64,000 nucleotides of DNA from Peptococcaceae bacterium 1198_IL3148 (GTDB lineage Bacteria > Bacillota > Desulfotomaculia > Desulfotomaculales > Desulfohalotomaculaceae): the NCBI GenBank assembly GCA_036763105.1, contig JBAIYS010000002.1, positions 62,001-126,000 on the forward strand, in the 5' to 3' direction. The notes under the pieces are model-generated. The model had not been told where the DNA came from, did no database searches, and saw only the letters and a program-made list of their open reading frames with translations. Position numbers and translations under genes: made by a program. Shown piece by piece: positions 17,428-26,435 of this stretch (its first letter is position 1; every line of letters starts with the position of its first letter).

Positions 17428-18480
17428 GTGTTTAACCTGGAGAAAATCAAACCTCTCAATACTTTGCAGGAAGTAGAAGAGTTGGAAATGCCCTCGGAAG
17501 GTAGACTGTTTTCTGCAGATAATGAAGAAATTAAACGGGGTTATACCACTGACATATATTTTGTTAAGACAATGGAAATACTCAAAGGGCTAAATTTGAC
17601 AAATACCACGGTGGTGGCAGAAATATTTGCCAGCCGGCCAGGGGTAATGTGTGGCACTGAAGAGGTGAAAAATCTACTGGCCGGGCTGCCCATTGAGGTA
17701 ATGGCTTTACCCGAAGGAGAAACCTTTGGAGCTAAAGAAGTGGTGATGCGGATCACTGGTCGCTACACTGACTTTGGCATTTATGAAACAGCTATACTGG
17801 GCATTTTAGCCAGCTCCAGCGGCTGGGCCACCGCCGCCAGGGAATGCGCCGATGCGGCGGGAGATAAGGGCATGATCTGTTTTGGTTCCCGTCACGTTCA
17901 CCCAGCGGTTTCGTCGGTGATGGAACGGGCGGCATTGGTAGGGGGAGCCGACGGGGCCAGCAATATTATGGGGGCCAAGTTTTTGGGCCAGCAGCCCAAG
18001 GGTACTGTACCCCATGCAGTTTCTTTGATTGTGGGTGATACCGTGGAAGTTGCCAAGGCTTACCACCAGTGTATGCCCGCCGGCTCACCCACCATTGTTT
18101 TAGTGGATACCTTTAAAGATGAAGCCGAAGAAGCGCTGCGGGTGGCGGAAGCACTGGGTGAAAACCTAGCCGGAATTCGATTGGATACACCATCCGAACG
18201 GGGTGGTGTAACCCCACAATTGGTAAGGGAAGTGCGGGCCAGATTAGACCAAGCTGGTTATCAGCACGTTAAAATTTTTATCTCCGGTGGTTTAACGGTG
18301 GAACGCATACAATTGCTGAAGGAGGCCGGAGCTGACTCCTTTGGAGTAGGCAGTTACATATCTGGTGCCAGTGCCATCGACATGACCATGGATTTGAAAG
18401 AGATTAACGGCAAGCCAATAGCTAAACGGGGGCGGATTCCCGGCATTACCAAAACAGATAGATTAACAAAGATTATGTAG
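17428..18480 (+). CDS. nicotinate phosphoribosyltransferase
   Basis: 350 residues of the PncB/NaPRTase TIM-barrel family (short, 350-residue type). It links nicotinate to PRPP in NAD salvage. Features are EIKRGYTTDIYF near residue 35, SRHVHPAVSSVMERAA near 155 and the phosphate-binding FISGGLTVERI and GADSFGVGSYI blocks. It starts at GTG 17428. Position behind ribH suggests read-through from the flavin operon, so FMN/FAD and NAD supply might be linked; that is inference. A strong hairpin follows. Confidence 0.85.
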   Translation: MFNLEKIKPLNTLQEVEELEMPSEGRLFSADNEEIKRGYTTDIYFVKTMEILKGLNLTNTTVVAEIFASRPGVMCGTEEVKNLLAGLPIEVMALPEGETFGAKEVVMRITGRYTDFGIYETAILGILASSSGWATAARECADAAGDKGMICFGSRHVHPAVSSVMERAALVGGADGASNIMGAKFLGQQPKGTVPHAVSLIVGDTVEVAKAYHQCMPAGSPTIVLVDTFKDEAEEALRVAEALGENLAGIRLDTPSERGGVTPQLVREVRARLDQAGYQHVKIFISGGLTVERIQLLKEAGADSFGVGSYISGASAIDMTMDLKEINGKPIAKRGRIPGITKTDRLTKIM

Positions 18481-18485
18481 TAACA

Positions 18486-18522
18486 AAAGGCTGGGAAGGT
18501 TGCATGAACATTCCCAGCCTTT
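18486..18522. terminator. hairpin between convergent transcription units
   Basis: AAAGGCTGGGAA and TTCCCAGCCTTT form a 12-bp stem. T runs on either side are short, so it may act from both directions, ending the NaPRTase gene on plus and the MFS gene on minus. Confidence 0.65.
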
Positions 18523-18633
18523 GCTAATATAGTCTCCATGCCATTGACCCAGGGCCCAAGGGAAAATATACTAAATAGAATTGCCGATCTGGTAATGACA
18601 TATTTAACTATAATCCAATTGAATTTAAAGAAA

Positions 18634-19815
18634 TCAACTAAGTTGTGTGTTTGGCCTCTTAGCGTCCTTCAAAAAGAATATCGCCATGGGAATCACAATA
18701 ATTAAACCGCATGTTAAGTACATATAGGATAGCCCAATTTTATTAGATACCAATCCTAACATAATTGAGCCAACCCCAATACCTAGGTCGAGGGCGGTAA
18801 AGATAGTGCCATTAACAGCACCTCTGCGAAATGGCTCAACGCGATTGATGGCCATTGCTTGAATTGTTGGTTGTATAATACCAAAGCCAACGCCCATGGT
18901 AATGGCCGATAAAATAAATAATAAATAACCCTTGGCAGCAAAAAGCATGGTAAATGCTGTGGCTAAAGCAACAAAGCCGATGAACATAATCTTATTAGGA
19001 CCGTGTTTATCAAAATGTTTACCGGCATATGGTCTAACAAATAGCAGCGCGACACCATAAATGAGGAAAAAGAGCCCGGCGTTGCTAATATTTAATTCTT
19101 TGGCGTAGATGGTGATAAACGTCATAATGCCCCCATAGGCTAAATTAACAAAAAACATTACCACTGACAGGGAATAGACCCGAGGTTCTAAAATACTGTT
19201 GAGAGTAAGCTTTTTCTTTGTGTTTTCCTTATAATCCTTAGCTAAGGTTTCCTCATAGTTAGTACCCAACAAAAATAAAAGACCCATGGCTGCCAGTATC
19301 GCACCAACCAAAAATAAAGTGTTAAAACCATATTGGTCCAGGATATAAAGGCTGATAATTGGACCCAGTGCCATGGCAAAAGTGCCGGCTAAGCCAAAAT
19401 AACCCATGCCTTCGCCTCTTCTGGTAGCAGGAACAATATCGCTGGCCAGTGTTCCGGTACCGGTTGAGCAAAAGCCCCAGGAGAAACCATGAATTGCCCT
19501 TAATGCCAAAAGTAGCAACAAACTGGTGGTAAAACTATATGCAAAGGTTGCGATCACAAAGACTGCCAATGCCAATAACACAACCTTTTTTCTACCAATA
19601 GTGTCCAGCAGGTAACCCGCTATTGGTCGGACGATCACCGCGGCAATGGTAAGCACTCCGACAATATATCCCACCTGACTATCATTGCCGTGTAAAACAT
19701 CGGTAACATATACCGGCAGTGTAGGGATTAAAAAATAAAAACTTGTAAACAAAAATAAGCTGGTTAAACATATAAAGATGAAGTTTTTAGTCCACAACGG
19801 TTGTTGAACGCTCAT
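18634..19815 (-). CDS. MFS drug-efflux-type transporter
   Basis: 393 residues with about 12 hydrophobic segments. It is a major facilitator family antiporter of the drug:H+ type, with the loop motif GYLLDTIGRKKVVLLA after helix 2 and RAIHGFSWGF in helix 4. It is the last gene of a marR-unknown-MFS run on this strand, separated by 56 bp from the previous gene. Likely role: export of a compound sensed by the MarR protein. The substrate is unknown. Confidence 0.88.
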   Translation of the reverse strand: MSVQQPLWTKNFIFICLTSLFLFTSFYFLIPTLPVYVTDVLHGNDSQVGYIVGVLTIAAVIVRPIAGYLLDTIGRKKVVLLALAVFVIATFAYSFTTSLLLLLALRAIHGFSWGFCSTGTGTLASDIVPATRRGEGMGYFGLAGTFAMALGPIISLYILDQYGFNTLFLVGAILAAMGLLFLLGTNYEETLAKDYKENTKKKLTLNSILEPRVYSLSVVMFFVNLAYGGIMTFITIYAKELNISNAGLFFLIYGVALLFVRPYAGKHFDKHGPNKIMFIGFVALATAFTMLFAAKGYLLFILSAITMGVGFGIIQPTIQAMAINRVEPFRRGAVNGTIFTALDLGIGVGSIMLGLVSNKIGLSYMYLTCGLIIVIPMAIFFLKDAKRPNTQLS

Positions 19816-19871
19816 AAGTAATCTCCTTATAAATTCAATATTGTAAGTAGTGCTTAAGCATTTATAAAATA

Positions 19872-20189
19872 TTATTTTTTAATAAATCTATCGGATATAG
19901 TATGAGAGGATTTTGTTTGTTGTTTTCTATCGAAGGATATGATTTTACAGTTGGTCTGAATTTGAACATCTGATTGCCGTGACCACCAATAGAATGTTGA
20001 AACATGCTGCCCTAATTCAATAAGTTGTGGATTTCTAACTACATAGGTTTGTTGGCTACCAAGGGGAAAATATCTGTAGCCGTCTGAAAATTTTTTAAGG
20101 ATATAACCACCTTGTTGGTAGCAATCCGGATCAAAGAAAGCCTTTTTTCGGGCATTGCTTGGGAGTCTAAAAACCAAATCTGTTTTCAT
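19872..20189 (-). CDS. unknown 105-residue protein between MarR and MFS genes
   Basis: I do not recognise a family. The protein has many aromatic and basic residues (FFDPDCYQQGGYILKKF, YRYFPLG, FYWWSRQ), no membrane helix and no clear signal peptide. A GGGGGGA ribosome site precedes ATG 20189. A copy of the MarR-type operator lies 44 bases upstream, so it is probably controlled by the neighbouring regulator. Confidence 0.6.
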   Translation of the reverse strand: MKTDLVFRLPSNARKKAFFDPDCYQQGGYILKKFSDGYRYFPLGSQQTYVVRNPQLIELGQHVSTFYWWSRQSDVQIQTNCKIISFDRKQQTKSSHTISDRFIKK

Positions 20190-20232
20190 AATTATCCCCC
20201 CAAAATAAGTATTTTATCTCCAGAACAAGAAA

Positions 20233-20248
20233 AATTGTCCTGACAATC
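20233..20248. promoter_or_regulatory. second MarR-type operator
   Basis: AATTGTC-CT-GACAAT repeats the palindrome found at the marR promoter. On the minus strand it directly follows a TTGACA element, so bound repressor could block a promoter for the unknown gene and the MFS transporter. Confidence 0.6.
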
Positions 20249-20265
20249 ATGTCAACCTAAGTGTT

Positions 20266-20694
20266 TTAAGAATCTAAATTGCGATATATTTTATTAAGTA
20301 CAGTTTTAACCAACTCAATTTCCTTTTCACTAATGCCGCTGATGGCTTTATCTAAAGCTTCAAAGGCCAGAGGATATAGTTTGTTTTTTAACTGTTTTCC
20401 TTCAGAGGTAAGATAAATTAGAAAGGATCTATTGTCTTTTGGATTAACTTGTCGCCATATATAGCCTTTTTTTTCTAACTTTGAAAGCATTCTTACGGTG
20501 GTGGGTTGATCTTTTGAAGTTAATTGGGCCAAAACTTTAGGCGAAAGGCCTTCTTGCACCCATAAACGGTTTAGAACTGCCCATTGCTCAGGGGTGACGC
20601 CATATTCTTTAAAGCTGTGTAATAAACTATTCTTCATCTTTGTGTTAGTGCGATTAAGAATAAAACCCAGGCTGTTATCTAAGTTAATGTTCAT
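20266..20694 (-). CDS. MarR-family transcriptional regulator
   Basis: 142 residues with the winged helix-turn-helix of MarR proteins: VTPEQWAVLNRLW, LAQLTSKDQPTTVRMLSKLEKKGYI and the DRS wing (NPKDNRSFLIYLT). Such proteins repress nearby transporter genes until a small ligand is bound. It is the first gene of the minus-strand run to the MFS transporter. A near-perfect palindrome overlaps its own -10 box and a second copy lies after it, which points to self-control and control of the transporter. Confidence 0.9.
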   Translation of the reverse strand: MNINLDNSLGFILNRTNTKMKNSLLHSFKEYGVTPEQWAVLNRLWVQEGLSPKVLAQLTSKDQPTTVRMLSKLEKKGYIWRQVNPKDNRSFLIYLTSEGKQLKNKLYPLAFEALDKAISGISEKEIELVKTVLNKIYRNLDS

Positions 20695-20713
20695 TTTATA
20701 TCTCCTCTATATT

Positions 20714-20756
20714 TAATTGTCAAGACAATTATATTATTTAATAAATGTAATTGCAA
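20714..20756 (-). promoter_or_regulatory. marR promoter with overlapping operator
   Basis: On the minus strand TTGCAA (20751-20756) and TATAAT (20728-20733) are 17 bases apart. The palindrome TAATTGTC-AA-GACAATTA (20714-20731) overlaps the -10 box and start site, the classic place for an autorepressor. Confidence 0.75.
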
Positions 20757-20803
20757 TCCAATTAGTTAAATTTGCTATTATTATGTATTACTAAAAAGGC
20801 AAC

Positions 20804-20833
20804 AAAAAAAGCCCACCAATAAGGCAGGCCTTT
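20804..20833 (-). terminator. terminator of rpmB
   Basis: On the minus strand AAAGGCCTGCC pairs with GGTGGGCTTT and is followed by a run of T residues, 14 bases after the rpmB stop. Confidence 0.75.
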
Positions 20834-20846
20834 AGCACTATCTGGA

Positions 20847-21038
20847 TTACATTGCACGTTGAACTTTGCCGCTACGGAGGCAGCGGGTGCACACCAGAAT
20901 ACGTTTAGGAGTACCGTTAATTACTGCGCGTACGCGCTGTAAATTAGGCTTCCAAACTCTTTTGGTACGAATATGTGAGTGGCTCACTTGGAATCCTGAT
21001 ACCATACCTTTGCCACAAACCTCGCATTTTCTGGCCAC
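20847..21038 (-). CDS. rpmB: ribosomal protein bL28
   Basis: 63 residues, a large-subunit ribosomal protein. It begins MARKCEVCGKG and ends with CTRCLRSGKV, so it is the zinc-binding form with two CxxC pairs. Central SHSHIRTKRVWKPN is typical of L28. It is monocistronic, with its own promoter at 21101-21129 and a terminator right behind. The open frame on the opposite strand is a shadow. Confidence 0.96.
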   Translation of the reverse strand: MARKCEVCGKGMVSGFQVSHSHIRTKRVWKPNLQRVRAVINGTPKRILVCTRCLRSGKVQRAM

Positions 21039-21100
21039 TGCGATACACCTCCTTTATATACAATCAAAAAGTTGATTTTCTTCCAAAATCTCACTACGCT

Positions 21101-21129
21101 AGTATACCATAAAGAAAAGTAAATTACAA
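21101..21129 (-). promoter_or_regulatory. sigma-A-type promoter of rpmB
   Basis: On the minus strand TTGTAA and TATACT are separated by 17 bases, about 60 bases before the rpmB start. Confidence 0.65.
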
Positions 21130-21206
21130 AGCTTTTTTATGGATGCTTCAATGCCTTTACCTTGACATCAACCGATAGTCGTTAGAAAATAAGGGTAAAA
21201 ATAATA

Positions 21207-23294
21207 ATGGTGATAAAATTGAACGATATACTTAATAAACAGGTGCAATACTTAAAGGGTGTGGGACCGAAACGGGCTTTGTTACTGCAAAGAATTAATA
21301 TCTTTACCGTTGGTGATCTGTTATATCATTTTCCCCGGGATTACCAAGACCGCTCCAATATAAAACCTGCCCATAGCTTTGAACATGGTGAAACTGCCAC
21401 TGTAATTGGACGGGTATTATATGCCCAGGAACTTAAACCCCGCCGAGGTTTAACGGTAATAAAGCTGTCCATTGATGATGGTGCCAAGGTGTTCCAGGCC
21501 ATTTGGTTCAACCAAAAATATATTATCAAACAGTATCCCCCGGGCACATTATTGCTGTTAACCGGTCGCATTGACAAGAGTTTTCGCAACTCGGTTCAAC
21601 TACAGGTGGTGGACAGTGAAAAAATAGATGATCCAGATAAAGCCAAGCAAGAAAGCCATATCATCCCGGTCTATGCTTTAACCGAAGGCGTCACTCAAAA
21701 TGTCATGCGGGCGATGATGCAAAGGGCTCTGCATAATGTTGGCGAACTGAGTGAATTTATGCCGGTAAACCTGTTAACAAAATATAAACTGCCATCACTG
21801 AATCAGGCGTTGCAAGACATTCATCATCCCCAGGATAAAAATGCCATTGTGCAGGCCAAGCGCAGATTTATTTTTGAAGAATTATTCTTGCTGCAATTAA
21901 TGTTGGCTAAACGGCGGCAGAAAAATCAACGGTTAGAAAAGTATCATCGCTATCAACCCGGTGAGGGCCCATTAGTGCAACAGTTATTGGCTAAGTTGCC
22001 GTTCAAACCTACCACCGACCAGATTAAAGTGTGGACGGAAATTTATCATGATTTGGACAGCCCTTATCCAATGAACCGACTATTACAAGGAGATGTGGGC
22101 TCAGGAAAGACATTAATTAGTGCGTTAATGTTGGTTAAGGCGGTGGAATCCGGTCTGCAAGGAGCTTTGATGGCACCCACCGAGATACTGGCTGAACAGC
22201 ATTACATTGGATTAACCCAGTGGCTACAACCATTGGGAATTAAAGTGGGTCTATTGACCAGTAGTATTAAGAAATCCCAGCGGGAAACGTTGTTGGCCCA
22301 ATGTGAAAGTGGCCAGTTGCAGGTTTTAATTGGCACCCATGCGTTAATCCAAGAGGTGGTCAATTTTAAAAAATTAGGGGCAGTGGTGGTGGATGAGCAA
22401 CATCGTTTTGGCGTCAAACAAAGAATGGCGCTACAAGCCAAGGGCAATTTGCCTGACGTGTTGGTAATGACTGCCACTCCCATTCCCAGGACAATGGCCT
22501 TGACGGTATATGGGGATTTAGAGATGTCAGTTATTTATCAACTACCTCCGGGCCGAAAACCAATACGCACTCATTTTGTAAACCATAAAAGAATCCGCGA
22601 TGTTTATTCTTTAATTAAGCGGGAAGTGTCCCAAGGACGTCAAGCCTATATAGTTTGCCCGTTAGTGGAGGAATCCGAGGCTTTAGATGTACAATCGGCG
22701 GTGGATTTGGCTGCAGAGTTGTCCCAAAGTACCTTTAAGGAAATGCGGATTGGGTTGTTGCACGGTCGCATGCGGGCAGAGGAGAAGGAAATGGTGATGC
22801 ATGACTTCCGAGCGGGAGAGATTGATGTATTAGTTTCCACCACCGTCATTGAAGTGGGGGTGGACGTATCCAATGCCACGGTAATGGTTATTTTAGATGC
22901 CGATCGATTTGGCTTAGCCCAATTACATCAATTGCGCGGGCGGGTTGGTCGTGGCAAGCACCAATCCCATTGTATTTTAGTTGCTAACCCCAAGACCGAT
23001 GAAGGTAAAAAGCGAATGGCCGCCATGGTTAATTCCAATGATGGTTTTGCTTTAGCAGAAGAGGATCTGCGTTTGCGTGGCCCGGGGGAATTCTTAGGAT
23101 TTAAACAATCCGGAGTGCCGGAATTTAAAATTGCCAATCTAATTAGGGATCGACAGGCGATGGAATATGCTCGCCACGAAGCCAGCCTGCTGGTGCAAAA
23201 AGACAGCGGCTTTAAAGCAGATGAGCATCATCTTTTGGTCAAAGAACTACAGCGACGCTTTGGCAATAAGGAAGAGTTGTTGAATATCGGTTAA
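21207..23294 (+). CDS. recG: ATP-dependent DNA helicase RecG
   Basis: 695 residues, a branch-migrating helicase for stalled replication forks and recombination intermediates. An N-terminal wedge/OB fold (VQYLKGVGPKRA) is followed by helicase motifs GDVGSGKT (I), VDEQHRFG (II, DEQH form), MTATPIPRT (III), and QLRGRVGRG (VI). Length is normal. ATG 21207 has only a weak ribosome site; TTG 21219 (giving LNDILNKQVQ) has GGTGA six bases upstream and is a good alternative start. Confidence 0.95.
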   Translation: MVIKLNDILNKQVQYLKGVGPKRALLLQRINIFTVGDLLYHFPRDYQDRSNIKPAHSFEHGETATVIGRVLYAQELKPRRGLTVIKLSIDDGAKVFQAIWFNQKYIIKQYPPGTLLLLTGRIDKSFRNSVQLQVVDSEKIDDPDKAKQESHIIPVYALTEGVTQNVMRAMMQRALHNVGELSEFMPVNLLTKYKLPSLNQALQDIHHPQDKNAIVQAKRRFIFEELFLLQLMLAKRRQKNQRLEKYHRYQPGEGPLVQQLLAKLPFKPTTDQIKVWTEIYHDLDSPYPMNRLLQGDVGSGKTLISALMLVKAVESGLQGALMAPTEILAEQHYIGLTQWLQPLGIKVGLLTSSIKKSQRETLLAQCESGQLQVLIGTHALIQEVVNFKKLGAVVVDEQHRFGVKQRMALQAKGNLPDVLVMTATPIPRTMALTVYGDLEMSVIYQLPPGRKPIRTHFVNHKRIRDVYSLIKREVSQGRQAYIVCPLVEESEALDVQSAVDLAAELSQSTFKEMRIGLLHGRMRAEEKEMVMHDFRAGEIDVLVSTTVIEVGVDVSNATVMVILDADRFGLAQLHQLRGRVGRGKHQSHCILVANPKTDEGKKRMAAMVNSNDGFALAEEDLRLRGPGEFLGFKQSGVPEFKIANLIRDRQAMEYARHEASLLVQKDSGFKADEHHLLVKELQRRFGNKEELLNIG

Positions 23295-23378
23295 CTTTAT
23301 CGATACGGTGACTTTTGCATTTTTTGAATGAACAGCCTACCTGTGGTGATAATAATAAAAAAACTGGAGGTGGCAAAA

Positions 23379-23585
23379 ATGATTGCTGGTAAAAGGGATT
23401 TTCCGATGAATGATAAGCAACAGAACTTTGCCTTTGAGGTGGCGCAGGAGATTGGCGTCAGTGGCAAAAAGCAACGCAAGCCAGGGTTGACAGCGCCCAG
23501 CACTGGGGCAGACGCATTGCAAAAGGATGCTTTAACCAAAACCGATCACGGCAATGATACCGAGAGATTTGTTCCAAAATTTTAA
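23379..23585 (+). CDS. small protein with a SASP-like FEVAQEIGV motif
   Basis: 68 residues starting at ATG 23379 behind a strong GGAGGTGG. It is polar, lacks membrane helices and contains FEVAQEIGV, which recalls the (F/Y)E(V/I)AQE(L/I)GV segment of alpha/beta small acid-soluble spore proteins. The second conserved SASP half is not present, so membership is doubtful. The neighbour on the opposite strand is gpr, the protease that degrades SASPs, which makes the resemblance worth noting. Confidence 0.55.
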   Translation: MIAGKRDFPMNDKQQNFAFEVAQEIGVSGKKQRKPGLTAPSTGADALQKDALTKTDHGNDTERFVPKF

Positions 23586-23732
23586 AGGTTAAAAGTGCTA
23601 ACATAGATTTTATATGTAGTGTCCATAATAACACTAGATTAAGCGCCAACTACAAAAGACAAAATAGCGTTATCTGAACAGGGGTGCATTCCAACCCACC
23701 CCAAAGTGAGCGCGCTCTAAAGGTTGGTGTAA

Positions 23733-23771
23733 GAACAAGCGGACTTATAAAATTATAAGGACCGCTTGTTC
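23733..23771. terminator. hairpin between the small gene and gpr
   Basis: GAACAAGCGG pairs with CCGCTTGTTC, with inner CTTATAA/TTATAAG pairing. It is followed by CTTTATT on plus and probably serves as a terminator for either convergent gene. Confidence 0.6.
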
Positions 23772-23790
23772 CTTTATTAATGGTAAATTA

Positions 23791-24771
23791 TTAGTGTAGG
23801 TACATGCTGTATTCCTCGGAGGAAATACCTTGGTGCAGTGATGTGGATATACCACCGGCAATGATTTTTGAGGTGTTATCTATTAGCATGTCAATTTCTT
23901 TGGGAGTGACCATTAAATGACCACCAAAGGGAGCCAGCACATCGGCAATTGCATCCTGAACCGCCTGTTGCTGGTAGGCCTGGTATACGCCGGGGTTTGT
24001 TTTAAAATTTTCAAACAGCTGATCAATGGCATCTGCAGCAATAACCGCAGCATGGCAAACTGTGGGCATGCCAACGGCGATTACAGGTACCCCTAGGGTT
24101 TCTTTATTGAGCCCCTTGCGTTTGTTACCAATTCCTGAGCCCGGTGATACTCCAGTATCCGCAATTTGAATGGTGGTGGCAATGCGCTCAACACTGCGGG
24201 ATGCCAATGAATCAATGGCGATTACCAATTCAGGCTGAATATTATCTACAATCCCTTTGATGATTTCTGCTGTTTCAATGCCAGTAATGCCCAGCACCCC
24301 TGGGGCCACAGCACTGACTGGCCGCATGCCATCCCGCACTTCACTGGGGGCATAATTAAATATGTGCCGTGTCACCAGCACTTGCTCCACTGCTTTGGGA
24401 CCTAAGGCGTCGGGAGTGGCATTCCAGTTGCCCAAGCCAACCACTAACACGTTGGATTTAGCAGTGAGGTTATACAAGCCACTTAAATGTTTGGCCAGCA
24501 CTTCCACAACCTCTTGATGCACTTCTCGATTATTATCCCGCAGGCCTGGGGCTTCGATGGTAATATAGGTGCCCTGGGGTTTTCCCATAATTTCTTCGGC
24601 AGCCTGTTCGAGAATTCTTACTGTGGTGACCGCTGCATGTGTGTAATTTTCTTTGTCCATTGCTACCCCAGGGATTTCTTGTCCGGTTTGACCACGAACC
24701 ACTTCTTGGGCTTCGATGGCTAAGTCTAGATTAATGCCAAGGGAAGATAAGAATCTATCATTAAGAGACAT
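23791..24771 (-). CDS. gpr: spore germination protease Gpr
   Basis: 326 residues, the A25-family aspartic-type protease that degrades small acid-soluble proteins when spores germinate. It is made as a zymogen; the short propeptide probably ends before LDLAIEAQE, which matches the TDLAVE processing site of Bacillus Gpr. Conserved blocks include VVGLGNWNATPDALGP and IAIDSLASRS. It marks the organism as a spore former. In Bacillus gpr is under sigma-F/G; no clear promoter of that type could be read here. Confidence 0.95.
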   Translation of the reverse strand: MSLNDRFLSSLGINLDLAIEAQEVVRGQTGQEIPGVAMDKENYTHAAVTTVRILEQAAEEIMGKPQGTYITIEAPGLRDNNREVHQEVVEVLAKHLSGLYNLTAKSNVLVVGLGNWNATPDALGPKAVEQVLVTRHIFNYAPSEVRDGMRPVSAVAPGVLGITGIETAEIIKGIVDNIQPELVIAIDSLASRSVERIATTIQIADTGVSPGSGIGNKRKGLNKETLGVPVIAVGMPTVCHAAVIAADAIDQLFENFKTNPGVYQAYQQQAVQDAIADVLAPFGGHLMVTPKEIDMLIDNTSKIIAGGISTSLHQGISSEEYSMYLH

Positions 24772-24909
24772 GGTGGTCCTCCTCTAAAGTTTAAATTTAT
24801 TTTTAACTAAAAAGACATAAATATACATAATTTTGTAATATAGCTAAAAAAATCGATTTTTTGGAAACTATATGCTATAATGAACTTATTTATGAAAGGA
24901 TTGTTGGTT

Positions 24910-25467
24910 TTGCGAGTGATTGCCGGTATCGCTAAAAAAACCCAGCTAAAGAGTCCCAAGGGCATGAATACCAGACCGACAACCGACAGGGTAAAGGAAG
25001 CAGTTTTTAACATACTAGCTCCGGTGGTGGTGGAGAGTACTTTTTTAGATTTATTTTCCGGCACCGGTGGTATGGCCATTGAAGCTTTGAGCAGAGGTGC
25101 GTCCCAAGCGGTGTTAGTGGAGAAAAACCCCAAAATGGCCGCTATTATCCGGGAAAACTTAAACCTTACCAAACTTTTTCCCCGGGCAGAAGTAATGGTA
25201 AAAGATATTTATGCCGCCATCAAAGCGCTGGCTGAACATCAAAGAAAATTTGATATTATTTACATTGATCCACCATACTATGAGGATCACTATCAGCGGG
25301 TGTTGATGGAGATCAGTGAATACCAAATATTGAATGTGGATGGTATGGTTGTTGTAGAAAGTAGCAAAAAAATGCCTCCGGCAGATAAGATAGCCACAAT
25401 GACAGTGATGCGCAGACAAGTATACGGCGATACAATAATAAATTTTTATCAATCAATACAGCAATAG
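24910..25467 (+). CDS. rsmD: 16S rRNA (guanine966-N2) methyltransferase RsmD
   Basis: About 185 residues. The SAM-binding fold has FLDLFSGTGGMAIEALSRGA and the catalytic IYIDPPYYE (DPPY motif). I choose TTG 24910 (RVIAGIAKKTQL), nine bases after AAGGA. The earlier ATG at 24880 falls within a TATAAT (24876-24881) that looks like the -10 box of the promoter and so is unlikely. rsmD precedes coaD as in many bacteria. Confidence 0.93.
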   Translation: MRVIAGIAKKTQLKSPKGMNTRPTTDRVKEAVFNILAPVVVESTFLDLFSGTGGMAIEALSRGASQAVLVEKNPKMAAIIRENLNLTKLFPRAEVMVKDIYAAIKALAEHQRKFDIIYIDPPYYEDHYQRVLMEISEYQILNVDGMVVVESSKKMPPADKIATMTVMRRQVYGDTIINFYQSIQQ

Positions 25468-25485
25468 GTGGAGGATACATATTTC

Positions 25486-25974
25486 ATGCGTATAGCGATT
25501 TATCCAGGTAGCTTTGACCCCATTCATTATGGTCACTTAGACATTATTGAACGCTCTGCTAAACTTTATGATAAGTTAATTGTGGCGGTGACCACTAACC
25601 CACAGAAAAAGCCTTTATTTACCAGTGAAGAACGAGTTGACATTTTAGAACAGGTGCTGCAGGACTATTCCAACGTTTTTGTCGAGTCCTTTGAAGGATT
25701 AACTGTTAACTATGCCTTAAAGCAAGGAGCCCAAGTGTTGGTAAGGGGTTTGCGAGCAATAACCGATTTTGAGGGTGAGTTTGTTTTTGCTTTAACCAAT
25801 AAAAAACTGGTGCCAAATGTTGAAACCGTTTACTTAATGACTAGGTCAGAATATTCATTTATTAGTTCCAGTTCGGTGAAAGAAGTGGCCTATTATGGTG
25901 GCAATGTTAGTGATATGGTACCGTCATTGGTGGCAGAAAAGTTAAGCATAAAATATAAAGGAAACACAAAATAA
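25486..25974 (+). CDS. coaD: phosphopantetheine adenylyltransferase
   Basis: 162 residues, a nucleotidyltransferase that makes dephospho-CoA from 4'-phosphopantetheine and ATP. It has PGSFDPIHYGHLDI at the N-terminus (HxGH as HYGH), VRGLRAITDFE near residue 85, and SSSSVKEVA near 125. ATG 25486 follows AGGTGGAGG. It supplies CoA for the acetate and fatty acid pathways encoded nearby, though the location next to rsmD is generic. Confidence 0.96.
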   Translation: MRIAIYPGSFDPIHYGHLDIIERSAKLYDKLIVAVTTNPQKKPLFTSEERVDILEQVLQDYSNVFVESFEGLTVNYALKQGAQVLVRGLRAITDFEGEFVFALTNKKLVPNVETVYLMTRSEYSFISSSSVKEVAYYGGNVSDMVPSLVAEKLSIKYKGNTK

Positions 25975-25988
25975 GGGAGGAGAGATTG

Positions 25989-26435
25989 ATGGAGCTCCTA
26001 AAAATACTAAATGAGCTGGAAGAATTTATAGAAGAATGTCCCGGGGTACCATTGAGTAAACGCATCATGGTGGATGAAAATGTGCTGCTTGATTATCTAG
26101 ATCGCATTCGCACCACGTTGCCAGATGAAGTGAGACAAGCGAAGCTATTAATTAAAGAGCGGGAAAAAATCTTAGCCGAATCTAAACGTGAAGCCCAACA
26201 GATGATGGATGACGTGCAGCGCCAGATTGAAAAAACAGTTGACCAAGATGAAATAGTGGTGCAAGCCCATGCTAAGGCCAAAGAAATTGTTCAACAAGCT
26301 GAACAAATAGCTAGCGAAATAAGGTTAGGGGCTCGGGATTACGCCGACGAGCTACTGGCCCACCTGGAAGAAAATTTGCAAAAAATAGATGCCCAAGTTA
26401 AAGCCAACAGAGAAGAATTAAAACAGATGAAGTAA
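25989..26435 (+). CDS. coiled-coil protein of unknown function
   Basis: 148 residues, mostly one long predicted coiled coil (residues about 40-148) rich in Glu, Gln, Lys and Ala. It resembles proteins often labelled ATPase or V-type ATPase subunit E-like in Clostridia next to coaD, but no catalytic motif is present. ATG 25989 is preceded by GGGAGGAGAG; TTG 25986 directly before it is less likely. It follows coaD by 14 bp and ends at a terminator, so it is the last gene of rsmD-coaD. Confidence 0.7.
   Translation: MELLKILNELEEFIEECPGVPLSKRIMVDENVLLDYLDRIRTTLPDEVRQAKLLIKEREKILAESKREAQQMMDDVQRQIEKTVDQDEIVVQAHAKAKEIVQQAEQIASEIRLGARDYADELLAHLEENLQKIDAQVKANREELKQMK

Noticed and set aside
20866-21075. 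69-residue plus-strand frame over rpmB
   Set aside because: It is antisense to the clear L28 gene and lacks a ribosome site.
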